A DNA stretch of 64,000 nt, taken from positions 81,685 through 145,684 of the forward strand of contig VDFB02321322.1 of assembly GCA_007258455.2 (NCBI GenBank). Reading direction: 5' to 3'. The position numbers and the translations under genes were made by a program. Below are positions 1 to 11,663 of this stretch, one piece after another; position 1 is the stretch's first letter; the number at the start of each line of letters is the position of its first letter. The notes under the pieces were generated by a model that was not told the origin of the DNA, ran no database searches, and saw nothing but the letters and a program-made list of their open reading frames with translations. Origin of the DNA: Sequoia sempervirens (lineage: Eukaryota > Streptophyta > Pinopsida > Cupressales > Cupressaceae).

Positions 1-88
1 TTTCAGCAGGGGGTTTAGTACTAAGCTTCAGTCTTCAGGGAGCCCTTTTGAGCATATCAATATCTCTCCAGCTTGAGTCTTGGGTACT

Positions 89-124
89 ACTTACTATTTT
101 TAGTACTTTCTAAAAATAGTAAGT
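89..124. promoter_or_regulatory. 15 bp perfect stem hairpin in LTR L2
   Basis: ACTTACTATTTTTAG (89-103) is followed by a 6-base loop and its exact reverse complement (110-124). Shorter versions of the same hairpin lie in two other LTRs of the family (7377-7396 and 12666-12685). Function is unknown; a conserved regulatory or RNA structure element is an inference. Confidence 0.6.
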
Positions 125-672
125 CTATTTTGGGTAAGCTGGACCAGGTCAGGGTTATCTCACCAACATATTCTCAGTTTTGGCATCAGTTGCTAAGGTT
201 GAAATGTTTTAATATTTGTTTTCCCTTGAAAATTGGATTAAATATAAAGTGACTTTATATTTTTAAGTTGAGGGAAAAGGGGACATAAAAAGGTACCAAG
301 GGCGCCTAAGGTAATGACTTAAAGTTGGTTTTAAAGCAACAGAAACGTTTATGAATTCTAAATAGGAGTTGGACGCCTAGGCAAAGGTTGAAGGAAAAAA
401 ATTAGAATAAAATCATAAAGATTTTACATGAGGCGTGGGTTTAAGGAAGGTTTTAGGGTTTCTCAAGGCTGGTTGCCCTAATTTGCCATTGAAGTCTTTT
501 AAAAGTTCATTTTGAAGCCTCATTTGTTATGGATGAATTTGGTTGCATAAGGAGATGTTGTTGGTTTTTCGCCAAGAGGTTTGAACTTGAGTGTTGAGGA
601 CGAAAACCCTTGACATCTTGAACTGATTTCGATAGTGCAAGTCCTACCCTAGCCAGTAGAAGAGTGGTTTCA

Positions 673-2176
673 TGTAATGTCCCCTCCTAGTCAGGTATCA
701 ATGGGCATGACCTCTAGCCAATTTCCAAGTTCTTGTTGGCTAGGTGGCTTTAAGGGACTCAGTTCCAGTTGAGTTGGTGTTTATTGCCGGGTATTTCTAT
801 TTTTAGCAAGGGTCAGTGATTTGGGGGTTGTCGGTGATGAGCCTCAGTGCTTCTCAGTTGTTCTCCACTTGAGCCTTTGGACGATGATTAAGTCTTTTTT
901 CGGAGCATGGGCCAGGTCTGGCTTGCCAGTATTTGGTATATTTTGATGACTAAAGTCACTTGGAGAAATTATTCTAATATTTGGCTATTGTTTTTAAAGG
1001 TATGTTAAAAGTGACTTTATGTTATAAAGTTAAATTAAGGGGTCATAAGGGGACTTAAAAGTGACCAAGGCGCCTAGTCTTATCACTTAAAAGTGTTTTT
1101 AAAAGTTAAAATATTATGACCCTTACCTTGGGCGTCCCACTTTGGTGAAATATTTGAAATAATTAAAAAACAAACAAAAGCTTTGCAAGGCGTGGGTTTA
1201 GGGCTTTGGGCGCCCAACTCAAGGAAGAAACATAAAAGTCATTTGGAGGCTCATTCTTGAGGGATGTTGGAGATTGTTTATGGTGTTATGCTGCTGGTTT
1301 GAAGCCAGAGATTTGCAAGACGGAGTTGAAGACGGTACCCCTTAGTTCTAAGATCAACCCCGGCAGTGAAAGACCTTGCTCAGGCTGGTGTAGGGTGTTT
1401 TCAGTCAGAGAACACATTTGGGCTTTCAAGAATGAAGATATTTCAGTACTTTTAGGTGGTTTGTAGTAGGATTTTTGGTGTGAGATTGTTGATGTGGTGT
1501 GGTGTGTTATGTTTTTTCAGTTTGGGTGTGATTTCGGTGAGTTTTTTGGAGTTTTCAGTTTGCCTGGAGAATCATAATTTTGTTCACAAGTTAGAAAAGA
1601 TTGAAGATATCAAAATGGGTATTCAAAATATTATCATTCCAATCTAGGGCGCCCCTTTCAAAGCTGGTTGCAGATTTTTTGGTGAAGGCATTGATTTTCT
1701 AGAGAAAATTGCCCTCTTGAGAAGGTACGGCCTCCTTGGGATTGCTGCAGCTTGTTTGGTGGGTTGAAAAGAGGTACTAACAATGGATTCTAGGACCCTT
1801 TTGGCTGCTATAAAAACTCTACCAGCTGGGTATCATCATCTTGCAACTTGGGGTCAAGGCGTACTTTTAAGGAAGCTTCCAATCTACTGTTTGAACTCAT
1901 TTCCAGGTTTGATAATGAGTTTAATGTTCTGATTTTAAAGCTTTGCATGTCTGAAAAACAAATATTAAAGAAATCAGAAAATTAGTTGCCTCTGAAAATG
2001 TTATTTCAGTTCTTTATGCTCTCTTAATTTTATTTATTTATGCACAATGCTCAAAAACAAAACATGCAATGCAAACACCTTCATATGCAATGAAAAAACC
2101 TCATGAAACAAATGCAATCAGCAAACAGCAACAGGGTATACTCAAAAAAAAAACTTTGAGGGTCTTATATATTACA
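673..2176 (+). mobile_element. Solo LTR L3, TGTAATGTCC family, nested in L2
   Basis: Starts TGTAATGTCCCCTC and ends TTATATATTACA. It is flanked by the perfect 5 bp duplication TTTCA at 668-672 and 2177-2181. At 1504 bp there is no internal coding region or second LTR copy, so it is a solo LTR left by LTR-LTR recombination. Short open frames inside (for example 1257-1647) match nothing recognisable. Confidence 0.8.
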
Positions 2177-2943
2177 TTTCACCTAGAAATCACATTTGGA
2201 GCTTCAAGTTGCAGATTTTAGACATTTAGAATGAGAATCTTTCAGCATTTTTGAGGAGTTTCAGTTGGGTTTTGGTTTGCAATGGTTTCCTCTCATTTTG
2301 GCATGGATTTCTAGGAGTTTTTGGAGTGGTTTTATTAATTTCTGGGCTCTTCACATTTGGACCTGAGCTTGGTATTTTTCTCATAACTTTCAAATGGATT
2401 AAGGGATTCATGTGGGTATTGATTCTATGGTTAGCTCTCATCAAAGCGCCAACATCGAGCATAAGTTTGTATTTTTTGAAGAAGATTGGGATTTTATAAG
2501 CTAGGTCAACCCCCAGCTGCTAGCACCCCTTTTGGCTGTCTTCTTGATTTGTGGTTGCCCTCACAGAGTGCTGCAAAGTCGTTTCTGAAGCTGCTGAAGT
2601 GTTGTTTATGGCGAGTTGGCTTGGGTATTGAGAGCTCTTCTCATTGGTGAAAGGCGTGCTTTGAAGGGTTTTTAATATCTGCTGCTAGGAGCTTTAAAAT
2701 CAAGTCTGAAAGTTATTATTCTGAGCTTTGAATTGAATGAGAATGACTGTAATTTTCTGCTATAAAGTCTGAAAAAGTTTGGTTTTTCAAGCTAGATTTT
2801 ATATGTTTTTCCTCTGCATATTGTTATCTCTCTATTGGCATGTCAAAATGATGTATGGCACATGAAAACTCAATTCAAAACATCTCAAACTAAACACAAA
2901 CAGCAAGGGAATAAACAAAAAAAAGTGGGGATCTTATATTACA

Positions 2944-3818
2944 TAGCCAAAAGGCTTGAGTTGTCCCCTTTTTATGTACTTTAAGTGACTTTTAAAAAGC
3001 ATGTGATAAAAAGGCAAAGGGAGTGTGGGTTTTCTAGGAGCTTATTGGTTCAGTTTTTAGGGTTTCAATGTGGAGCATTGGATTAAGAGGTGGTGAATCA
3101 AGGGTTGAGATTAATTGTCTCTTTGGGAGATATTATAAAACTCTCAAGGGTTCTTTTAGAGATCATTATGTTGTGAGTTTTCTGTTTATTGCTGCTGCAA
3201 CTTGGCTTAAGGTCTGAAACCCTTGAGTATCCCTAGTTTTGGAGAGACATACAAGCTCCCCCTAATCAGAAGGGTGTGTTTCAGTGGAAAAGTTTTGGTT
3301 TGTGAAACCATAGCACATCATTTTTCAGAGCTGCAATTCTTTATCAGGTTTGGAAGCCATTTTTGGGGGTGAGATTCAAAGCATCAAGTTCAGATTTGGA
3401 TAATCTACAAGAAGGTGTCTTCATGTTACTGAGCATCATTGAAGATACAACAAAAAAGGACAAGTGGAACAGACCTAGCGCTGATTTTCTTAGGGTTTTG
3501 GTTTTGAAGGAATTTTCTGAGGTATTTGGGCTTTATCCTGTATACTGCTGGTTACATTCATCTCAGGAAAAAATAAGAAAAATAATAAATGATATTTCTG
3601 AAATTTCTGGGCAGTTTTAGTGGATTTTCTGTAATTTTTTCATATTCAGAAATATTCAGAAGTTCCTATAAAATCGTAGAAAAATCAGAAAAATATTTTG
3701 AGCATAGATCTGAGTTTTTTGATGGGTTTTCTATTTGCAAATAAAATTTCAGAATTTTTTATTGCATATTTTTGGAGATATTATTGTTTTTCTATTATTC
3801 CAACTTAGGGATATTACA
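2944..3818 (+). mobile_element. 3' part of LTR L1, host of L2
   Basis: From 2944 the sequence again shows family features (ttgtcccctttt, aagtgacttttaaaa, a 'gggttt..gttgag' block). It ends at 3818 in GGGATATTACA, the standard LTR terminus. Its 5' part must lie before the window. An 85-codon open frame at 3363-3620 is not recognised. The bases after 3818 carry no primer-binding site. Confidence 0.5.
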
Positions 3819-3839
3819 CTGTAACCCAAAAAATGCCTA

Positions 3840-3881
3840 AATTTTCAAAAATAAATAGTGAATTTTCAAAAATAAATAGTG
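3840..3881. repeat. 21 bp tandem duplication
   Basis: Two consecutive copies of a 21 bp unit beginning aattttcaaaaataaatag, just outside the end of LTR L1. Confidence 0.85.
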
Positions 3882-5628
3882 AATTAACTAATTTTTTTCC
3901 ATTTAAAGCCATCATAATTGCATAGAGAGTGAGAGTGAAAGTAAATGAGAGCATAAACCATGAATATTGAAATATGGATTTTCCTCGTTAGTTTTGAGAT
4001 TGCTGATTAAAGTGCACACTATATAGCACATTAGTACATAGTTTGACTTCAAAGTTTGAACTCTCAAAACCAATTACACCCTACAAAATACAAGTTATAT
4101 ATGTCAAATTACAAAGTAACACTAAGTGATGCGAGCTAATGAGGCCACCTGCTATGAAGTACAATCAACTATGGAGCTGCAGTTTCTAATAATCTTGCAA
4201 TGGGGTTATACATAATGAAGGGATGCTAGATCATCAAGCCTTTTTATCTTAACATGGTAAATAGATTAAATTGTCTTATACTAGCTCAATGTGATCATAT
4301 GCAATATAAACTAGATTACTTAGAATCACTTAGTTCAGTCATGAACTAGGCTATACCACTACTGATCCTCCCAATCTGATGTAAAGCCAATACAAGGGGA
4401 TCTATTGATAGTTTCTCGATCCTCATGCTATCATCAAATGTTGTAAATAGGTAGATAGCAGAAATGGAAAGGCACCATGTTTCTTATGAAGACCAAACAA
4501 ACCACCATCCTCATATCGTAAACCATTGCTTACATAGAGATTTGGTTTCTATAGTGCTTGGAACATTCTTTATTACAACCATCATAACACCTTCCCAAGA
4601 GCAAGAGAAGTGTAGGGTTGTTGACATAGCTCATGCATTCTTACTTCCAATGGGTACATCAGAATATGCACTCAAAAATTATATATATATCTTCCTACTC
4701 CCATGATGAATTATAACAAAGCAATGAATAAACAAAGGTGCCCTTAATATCACGATAACACAAGATGCAAAGTTTACAAAGCGCACAAAACAATCTCATA
4801 AGTGAATGCAATATGGTTCCTAATGTTAAAGCTTTAACATTCTGCTCATGCCTAATTTGATTCAACTACTTTTCATCAAATACCTCAACCATCCTAAAGA
4901 TATCAAAATCTATGTTGTCAAGTTTTGTTGAATCTATCCCCATACCCATATGGGTCTGATTTGGGGCTAGGTTTGAGGTTGGGATGGCTTTGGGTTCACC
5001 CAAGGTTTGCCCCGAATACCCTGAGTTCCTGAGTCAAACCCTATGCAAACTCAAGCCAATCCTAGGCAAACTTGAGTCAAACCTAGGCGAACTCCACCTC
5101 TCCAAGGGTTTGGTGAGTTTTAGAATCCCTTACTTCAAAGCTTGGGGATCCAATCTTTAATCTATCAAACCACCACACTTATTTCTCCTTTTGTTCCATC
5201 ACCAATAGTGAGTTCAAAATTTCTATTACCACAAGGGTTTGTCGATCCTTCTTTATTCCACATTTATTGTGTAATTTCTCGTTTTTCTAAACGCACTCTT
5301 TTGACTGCTGCTTATTCTTCTTGTCTACAACCTCATCATATGTACCAAATCTTTCTGCAATGTTGTCCTTGGGAAGTGCTAGCAAGGCTTTTAGCATTGA
5401 ATTCTATAAGGTCATTAGACACTTTATATGGCAGCCTAGGTACCTATTGGACTAGGTTCTACCGCTTCCATATAGAAGTAGTCAACGGCTACTATAAATG
5501 TTATGTCATTTTGATACTTATTCACTATACCAAACGAAACACTATCCCTAGCCTACATTTTTACTTGGAATTCTCAAAAGAGTTTGTTGAATGCTTTCTT
5601 ATAATTTTCCACCTTTTGGAATGCATTA
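3882..5628. other. Unassigned intergenic/repeat-derived DNA
   Basis: AT-rich DNA without a recognisable gene. 4930-5110 is unusual, with many short ggg/ccc-containing words (ttggggctaggtttgagg, repeated 'caaacctaggc'-type words) like the subterminal regions of hAT-type elements, but no terminal repeats or target duplication were found. A 163-codon open frame (5142-5633) runs into the adjacent LTR and has no recognisable domain, so it is probably chance. Confidence 0.4.
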
Positions 5629-7728
5629 TGTGAAATATCCCCCAACAATTTTTTTCAAATTTTAGCCACAACACTTCACTCGTTAGCGTTAGCAAAACCA
5701 AATAACCAGCTGGAAAGTAACCCTTCACCAAGAATGTTCACCAAGATCCCAATGTGGGCGAGCTGATAGCATATGGTGTCGAGGATCATTAGCACATAAA
5801 CTGAAATTGTTGGAAAGCACAATGCATATGCAACTTGACCACTTATTCAGCGGGAGTAGTTTGACAGCTCAAGTCGATCAGCATGATGAAGAATTACAAT
5901 GTACTGAAAGTAAAGTAATGGGCAGCTTGCTGACCCATTCCGCTTGTTCAGCGGACAGTACAAAAAGGAAATGCTGAAAGTAAATGGACGGCGAGGCCTG
6001 TCCCTTCCACTAAAAGTGGGAATTACAAAGTAAAAAGCAGAAATATTAATTGACTGAACCAGTACTACTGATTTCAGCCTTACAATGAGAGATATTTGCA
6101 AGTTACAATGAGTTATAGCTGTCCAATCCACTGCAAATGTTATTAGATGATTTTCCAAGCTTCTAAGCTATGAAATACAAGACAAAATCAGAACTTCTAG
6201 CAAACTGATATGAAAAACTAGCAAACAGAAAACTCAAACCAGCAAGCCTAGAACACACCAAAATGCTCATAACTGCATCAATACACCTCCAAATGACGTG
6301 AAAATGAATGCATATGAAGCCTAGGAGCTAAGTGCCCAAGTCTAGACAATGAAACGGTATCAAACACCCACCATTATTTTATGCACGCATTCCAAGGTAC
6401 TGGCAAGCAAGATACAGCTATCAAGGAGAGGCAACCAACAAGATAAATTCAAAGACTCCTCTAAAAATTATGTAACTTTGCAATATGAGGCACCCAAGGG
6501 AGACTAACACAAAGGAACAACACCCAAAACCAGCAAAAATTCACCTATTGAGCAATGAGCCAAAACGTGCTACAGCTATCACAAAACCAAAAAATTGAAA
6601 ACTGAGAAAATCACACCAAAACCTCAGAAAACTTCAAATATCTGCATCTCAATAAACTCCATCTGCTCTTCAGTGTAAAGAAAAATCTCAATATCTTAAC
6701 TAGTTGCTATCTTTCAAGCAACAAACTAAGTTTGCTAGGAGGTATGCATTCCTCAAAGCGAGTGAGTAACCATTTCGACAGCACTTCGTTGTAAATTTCA
6801 TTGGATACCAAGAATGAAGCCCAGCACTCTTATTTATAACTTCACCTCCACTTTTCAAATTTGTTTCCCTCCAATTAGGGCGCCCAACTGAGATTCAAAT
6901 TCAACATTTCCCACTTTCATTTGCATTTCATTTAATCCCCTTCTACAAGTCATCCAAATACATGAGGGAGTTAACTTTATTAAAATGCAAAAATAACATA
7001 AAGTAGGCGTCCAAATAAACTTAAGTGAAAATACCTTATAAAAAATCACTTTATTAAATCAACTTATCTCTCCAAGCTAGGCGTACTCCATACCTTAGCA
7101 AAAATATTTCACTTAAATATAAATTCAACCAAAATACTGAATTTCCAAAAGTGAGCTCCAAGAGTGTGGGACACCAAACTGCTCAAATTGACTTGCCTAA
7201 AATAGCCTCTAAACTGGCCTACTGAAACCCTACTAAAAATTGCATGCGTCGGAAATACTGATATGCACCGGAAACCCCAACACTGAACTCCTAAAAATAG
7301 CACTTACTATTAATAGCATACTGCTAAAAATAGTGTCTTCAAATGCATTTTAACCACATTTTGAGCAGTCATCGTAACTTACTAAAAATAGTAAGTCCAG
7401 AAAAGTTACCTGTTTCAGTTGCATGTCACACCACTGCGAAGCTCTCTGAAAACCCAAAAGGAATCCAAAATCCAAACCTGCATGCAAACCCCTAATTGAA
7501 ATTCATGTCACTTTCATTAAATGCATGTCACATCTCTCTGAAGCTTTCTGAAAACCCAGAAAGAAACCAACAACCAATTTGCAAAACTCCAACATGCAAA
7601 CCCCTGAATCCTTAAAAGAAACCTCCAAGTAGATAGAAACCCTAATTTTGCCTCTAACTAACCTATGGGCATCCGGGAATAGGCTAACAATCACTAGAAA
7701 GTGTAGTGCTAAAAATGGGGACATTACA
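5629..7728 (-). mobile_element. 3' LTR of minus-strand element M
   Basis: Read on the minus strand it starts at 7728 with TGTAATGTCCCC directly after a polypurine tract and ends at 5629 with GGGGGATATTTCACA. It is 2100 bp long. The start and the preceding tract closely match the 3' end of chromovirus A at 37180-37226. The LTR contains the ACTTACTA-N4-TAGTAAGT hairpin (7377-7396). No second LTR copy is visible to the right of 11197, so the element is 5'-truncated or its 5' end was lost when A inserted. Confidence 0.65.
7377..7396. promoter_or_regulatory. Hairpin ACTTACTA-N4-TAGTAAGT
   Basis: Perfect 8 bp inverted repeat with an aaaa loop in the LTR of M. The same arms occur at 12666-12685, with a longer form at 89-124. 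Confidence 0.55.
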
Positions 7729-7765
7729 GTCCGCCCTTCCCAAAATTGTTTGTCCTCAAGCAATG
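7729..7765 (-). other. Polypurine tract and 3' end of element M
   Basis: On the minus strand this reads TGCTTGAGGACAAACAATTT then TGGGAAGGGCGGAC, immediately before the LTR start. Chromovirus A has TGCTTGAGGACAAGCAATCT and GGGAAGGACAGAA at its own 3' end (37182-37216). Polypurine tracts prime plus-strand DNA synthesis in LTR retrotransposons. Confidence 0.7.
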
Positions 7766-7988
7766 TCACCACAACTCCAAAAAAATTTAAGTTGATCCAA
7801 ACCAAAGCAAGTAGGATCCTCGGGACCCCTATCCATCTCAGGAAGGACCCACCATGCCGATGTTGCACCACTCTAATCACATCAGTGAAAACATCATGCC
7901 AAAACTACACTAACCTCCCTTGTAACTCAAAATGTCATCATCCATAAAACTTAAGCTGAAGGAACTAGAATCAATATCATGTAGCATC

Positions 7989-8597
7989 TCATGCCCAAAA
8001 AGTTGAGTCATCAATATCAACAATGCCACTATCTATCACAATCCTATGCAATAGGAAAGATAGTCTACTCAACTCAAAATCAAACTCCTCATCATATCTC
8101 CACATGGTATCTAACAAAGCCACAACTACATATGTGACTTCTCCAAATCTTCTTGCAAAGAGGAAAGCAATCCTTTGCAAGAGCTCATCAAACTCATACT
8201 CATAATTCCACATGAATCTACTATGCCTCCCCTGAATTATTCTGATACTATCATGAAGACTTATGAAAACTCTTACAGTTCTCACTCCAAGAGCCTCAAA
8301 ATGATGAACCAAAGCATGTGGAAGTTCGCTGTCCTGAAACAATATTGTGAAGAAACTATCAAATTTTGCTTCACAAACCTCCATAAGTTGAACTTTGAGA
8401 ATAGGATAGGTTTGAAGAAACAAATAATCACTGCTATTCAAAGCTGGGATCAATGAAATACAATCTGAATTTAGCACTCTACACAAGGAAAAACAGCAGC
8501 ACCAATGGAATTCCCAAGTGTGAGCATGTGAGATGAGCATTGTGTTGCATGATAACACCTCAAAAGTGGCTGGAAAACACACTAGAGCAATCTCCAA
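7989..8597 (-). pseudogene. 3'-terminal reading frame of element M, unknown protein
   Basis: A 202-codon open frame on the minus strand, ending about 220 bp before the polypurine tract. It is rich in Phe/Leu with acidic residues (segments such as NYEYEFDELLQRIAFLFARR and DEEFDFELSRLSFLLHRIV), so it looks like amphipathic helices rather than a membrane protein. No reverse transcriptase, RNase H, integrase or chromodomain motif is present at the place where chromovirus A has its integrase and chromodomain. It is probably a continuation of the 8875-10125 protein after a frameshift. I do not recognise the family. Confidence 0.45.
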
Positions 8598-8874
8598 CTG
8601 AAAACTACCACCTCTTTGACAAGAAGTGATGAACCAACTCTCCTAAACGAGAGTAACTCCCCATGTAAGGTGGCTGGTCTGCCTCCAATCAGCAAGCTCG
8701 AGTCTCAAAATTTGTCCTTGTCTTAGCTAAGGATCACTCCCAAAAACAACCAAACATTCATCTCTCCAACCCATACTCAAAATTTCTCTCCAATCCATTT
8801 GTTGATGAACAAATGGGATCGTCGAGTGGTTGGTAAAGAAGGGGACAGCATCAAAAAATCTGATAATTTGATCC

Positions 8875-10125
8875 TTATCCCTCCAAAAGTCCTTCTTCCC
8901 ATATGTAATAAGCTCCATCAAGCCAAGTTGAGGATACCAAGCATGGATACCCAACTGAAAAATGATCTCCAACACACTGGAAAGAATACTCAACACATCC
9001 CCAAGTGCTAGTAAGAACCAAGTACATACTCGAGAAATTGAAATTGGTGTCTCCTCTAGCGAACCCCTGAAGCATAACCATGAAAGCTTCAACAACAATG
9101 GAGCATGGAACAATTGTTGTCATCAAATCCAACTCACAAAATGGCCTAGTATGAGCTAAAACATCACCCAACCAAAGGGATGGATTGACAAGCATGCAAT
9201 CACCATGTTCAGGTCCTTCTTTTTGCACTATTTCATGAGTAACAAGTCTGAAATCTTCACTCCTTGCTGCTGTAATGAAACCTTGAGCAGCTACCAAACT
9301 GTGTTTGGACAACATCTTGATGTCAAGGGTGTTGAAAACATCCTGATTTAACATTTCTCAAGTGGAGTCTTCACCCTCAAACCCACTTATGCATTCACTA
9401 ACAAACAGCCTTGGAAGATTATTAATCACAATTTGTGTCACATCCTCATGGTCTGATATCAAATCATTAGTAAACTGGAAACCATACTCAATCTCATGCT
9501 TGGTCACTTCACCACGTGTCTGATTGTTCATCACAAAGAGGGAATTGTCATAAGTTGTTTCTGCACTGAATTCAAAGAGAGAATTGTCAAACACTTGGAA
9601 GTCATCCCTTTCATCTTGCTCACTTCCATCTTGCTGATCTAAATCTGCATTTGCAACTTCTGATTTTTGTGGAACATTCCCCAAGTCAAACTCTTCTTGA
9701 AGATTATCAAGCTCTTCAATTACCTATTTGATTTCTTCACTTTGTTCACTCTCTTGTTCTCTGAAAAGTTTGAAATCAGCTAGCTGCTCTTCTACCTCCA
9801 TTAATGCCACTTGAGTATTTTCTAACCTGTTTTTAGTTGACTCAAGCTCAAGAGTAAGCTCATCAACCTTCCTCTTCTTTCCTTGGAATGCACTAAGGGT
9901 CTTCTTTGTGAATTCAATGGCATAATCTCTATCTTCAATCAAGTGAATGTATTCTGATTCCAATGTCTTCAATGAGTCTTTGATAAGTTGCAGATTAGGG
10001 AGAGCAACTTCATCCTTAACTCCTCTTCGTCTCTTTTCAAACTGAGCCTTCCAGTAAAGTTTTTCAATCAAACTGTGCGTGCGATCAAATTGGGATAGAG
10101 TTTGCACTTCTTTTTCAACAGACAC
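8875..10125 (-). pseudogene. Coiled-coil/acidic protein of element M (unknown family)
   Basis: One minus-strand frame of about 417 codons, broken only by a TAG at 9724-9726 and a TGA at 9358-9360. N-terminal part (10125 to ~9724): a heptad-rich coiled coil (LELESTKNRLENTQVALMEV). Middle part (~9680 to 9360): very acidic, with QDGSEQDERDDFQVF and two 'DNSLF' repeats. C-terminal part: hydrophobic, ending near 8875. It is unlike gag, which in this family carries a CCHC knuckle, and unlike any pol domain. Position between LTR-type sequences suggests the main product of a non-autonomous retrotransposon. Function unknown. Confidence 0.5.
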
Positions 10126-10199
10126 CTTGAATTGACCTTCCCACTCCTAAGAATACAAAGATGGTGAACTGCTGATAGGCTACAAGAAAAAATCAGAAC

Positions 10200-10816
10200 T
10201 TTTTTTCTTGTCTTTGCCGCCCTCATAGCTGCTCCAATATTCTTGTCTTTCACCACCAACTAGCTGAGAATGCTCAATATTATGAAGAGGATCATACTCT
10301 ATAATTTCTTTGCCCCTTTGTTTGCAATCAGCATCTTGAATAGGTAAATCAGATTTGTGTTTGAGAACCTCTTTAAACCTTTCATCCTCAAGAGCCATAT
10401 AGTCTTCTAGCTTTGCTTTCCCCTCACGAACTCCTCGACCAAAGGTTATGGCAGCTCCCAACTCGATCAATGAGTCATCATTGAACATTGTTCTGAAAGT
10501 TTTGGTAGCAACATACTCCTCCTTAGTGGCTGCAACCATCTCAAAGGGGTCATTATGGAGCTTTACCAAGCAAGCTTCTTCAATCTTCATCAAAGACATG
10601 CTCTCCTCCGATGGCCACATCATAGCTTGCAATGCAATTTGAATTTTGAGCTTCATCAGGATCAAAGGGAAATTCATCCCACACAGGTTCTTTATCATCC
10701 TCAGGTGCTTCCACACCCGGATCCCAAATGCTAAGGGGTTGTTTGTTTGGATCAAAAGAAAAGTGTACATCATACCCTTCTTGGAGTGTTGACTCTTTGA
10801 ACAAGTCACGTCCCAA
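10200..10816 (-). pseudogene. N-terminal coding region of element M, frameshifted
   Basis: Two minus-strand frames cover this region. 10816-10580 encodes a Pro/Asp-rich stretch (SFDPNKQPLSIWDPGVEAPE, then DEFPFDPDEA). From about 10590 the second frame continues (EEACLVKLHNDPFEMVAATK ... LEDYMALEDERFKEVLKH) in the same phase as the 10125 frame. A single frameshift near 10600 therefore separates parts of one ancestral protein. No known catalytic motif is visible. Confidence 0.45.
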
Positions 10817-10850
10817 CTCACTTAACTGATATCTTCATAAATATCTCTTT

Positions 10851-11090
10851 CCAATGGTTTGGTTTTGCTAACGCTTCCACTACACCAAAAGACCGGTCTC
10901 GTAGTGAGGGCGCTACGCAGGGTGTTAAGGGTGAGTGGGGTTTGTGTCCCACCACCGGAGAATCTAGGGTCTTATACAAGCCCGTCGGACACGTGGCCGT
11001 TGAGATGCACCCAGTCGCACACGGGGACAGTACAACCAACCACGCTCCACAGGTCTCGACCTCGAGACCTCGGCTCTGATACCACTGTAA
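10851..11090. mobile_element. ~240 bp insertion with initiator-tRNA-Met-like end
   Basis: It interrupts the minus-strand reading frame of M (…IEDSYFIT before it, …QLSELGRDLFKES after it) and is GC-rich unlike its surroundings. Plus bases 11047-11084 read like the 3' end of plant initiator tRNA-Met: CCACAGGTC, a T-arm-like palindrome GGTCTCGACCTCGAGACC, then GGCTCTGATACCA including CCA. On the minus strand this is the usual primer-binding site TGGTATCAGAGCC preceded by CATTACAG, which resembles an LTR end. It could be a SINE-like insertion, or the leader just after a 5' LTR. No clear target duplication was found. Confidence 0.4.
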
Positions 11091-11197
11091 TGAAGTAAGA
11101 ATCTTCAATGCTGGCTGTTTTCAAAACTTCATCATTTTTATCTTCAATGAACCCATCATGAGTAGGTATTTTCATCAAAGAGCAGTTTTGATGAAGT
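11091..11197 (-). pseudogene. 5' coding fragment of element M
   Basis: Minus-strand frame containing LMKIPTHDGFIEDKNDEVLK and ending against the insertion at 11090. It lies upstream of the 10816 frame and is probably the start of the same protein. The right border at about 11197 is where plus-strand gag-like sequence of chromovirus A begins. Confidence 0.35.
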
Positions 11198-11219
11198 GGC
11201 CAAAAATGAGCTCCACTGA

Positions 11220-11663
11220 AACAAATTATGTTTTTCCTACAAAAAAACTACGGGAATGTGGTCACCAATGCTTGGGAAAAGATTAGGTGCATTACGTATA
11301 AGTAATTCCTAATGAGGATTCAAAGTAGGAAGAACTAGAGCCAAAAAATGAAGAATGTGAACTTGAATCTAAGATAAAAGAGGAAGGAAAGGTAAAGAAC
11401 TAGGAGGTGCACTAGCAACATTATCGAGTGCTCCTAAATATCATCCTTTCAGAGTACGAAGTGTTTTGCAAGGATACAAAGTTACAATTCTAATTGATAG
11501 TGGAGCAACACATAATTTCATTGATGAAGGGTTCATTGCTAGAAGAGGGCTGCAAATAGAAATTTTCAATAGATTCAATGTCATAGCGGTTGATAGTTTT
11601 ACCATTCCATGTACCAATAAAATTCAACAATTGGAGATTGCTCTTGGCAAACACAAGATGTGA
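11220..11663 (+). pseudogene. A: gag C-terminus and aspartic protease
   Basis: 11240-11295 reads LRECGHQCLGKD, a decayed CCHC knuckle (C-x2-C.GH-x-C pattern partly lost). An acidic linker follows (EELEPKNEECELESK, with stops). 11466-11663 encodes the retropepsin with the active-site motif ILIDSGATHNFID, in which the catalytic Asp-Ser-Gly is intact. The frame stops at 11663 (TGA where a Trp or Arg codon is expected), but the protease continues in phase with GIEEIDMVLGVQWLHSLGE. In life it would process the Gag-Pol polyprotein. Confidence 0.75.

Larger units (their letters stand above)
1..2943 (+). mobile_element. LTR L2, TGTAATGTCC family (5' end outside window)
   Basis: Bases 1-672 and 2182-2943 read as one LTR when L3 (673-2176) and one copy of its target duplication are removed. 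The LTR ends at 2943 in TTATATTACA, the family's terminal sequence. Internal blocks at 240-340 (ttaagttgag, ggggacataaaa, gcgcctaaggt) recur in L3 at 1020-1090, which shows shared ancestry. No primer-binding site follows 2943, so it is a solo or 3' LTR. It sits inside a third LTR (L1). Confidence 0.65.

Noticed and set aside
2226..2499. Opposed open frames on both strands
   Set aside because: Lie inside LTR sequence; composition-driven.
5142..5633. 163-codon open frame
   Set aside because: No domain, no homologue recognised, and it overlaps the LTR boundary.
11047..11084. tRNA-Met gene
   Set aside because: Only the 3' half is present, with an encoded CCA and no proper A box or cloverleaf.
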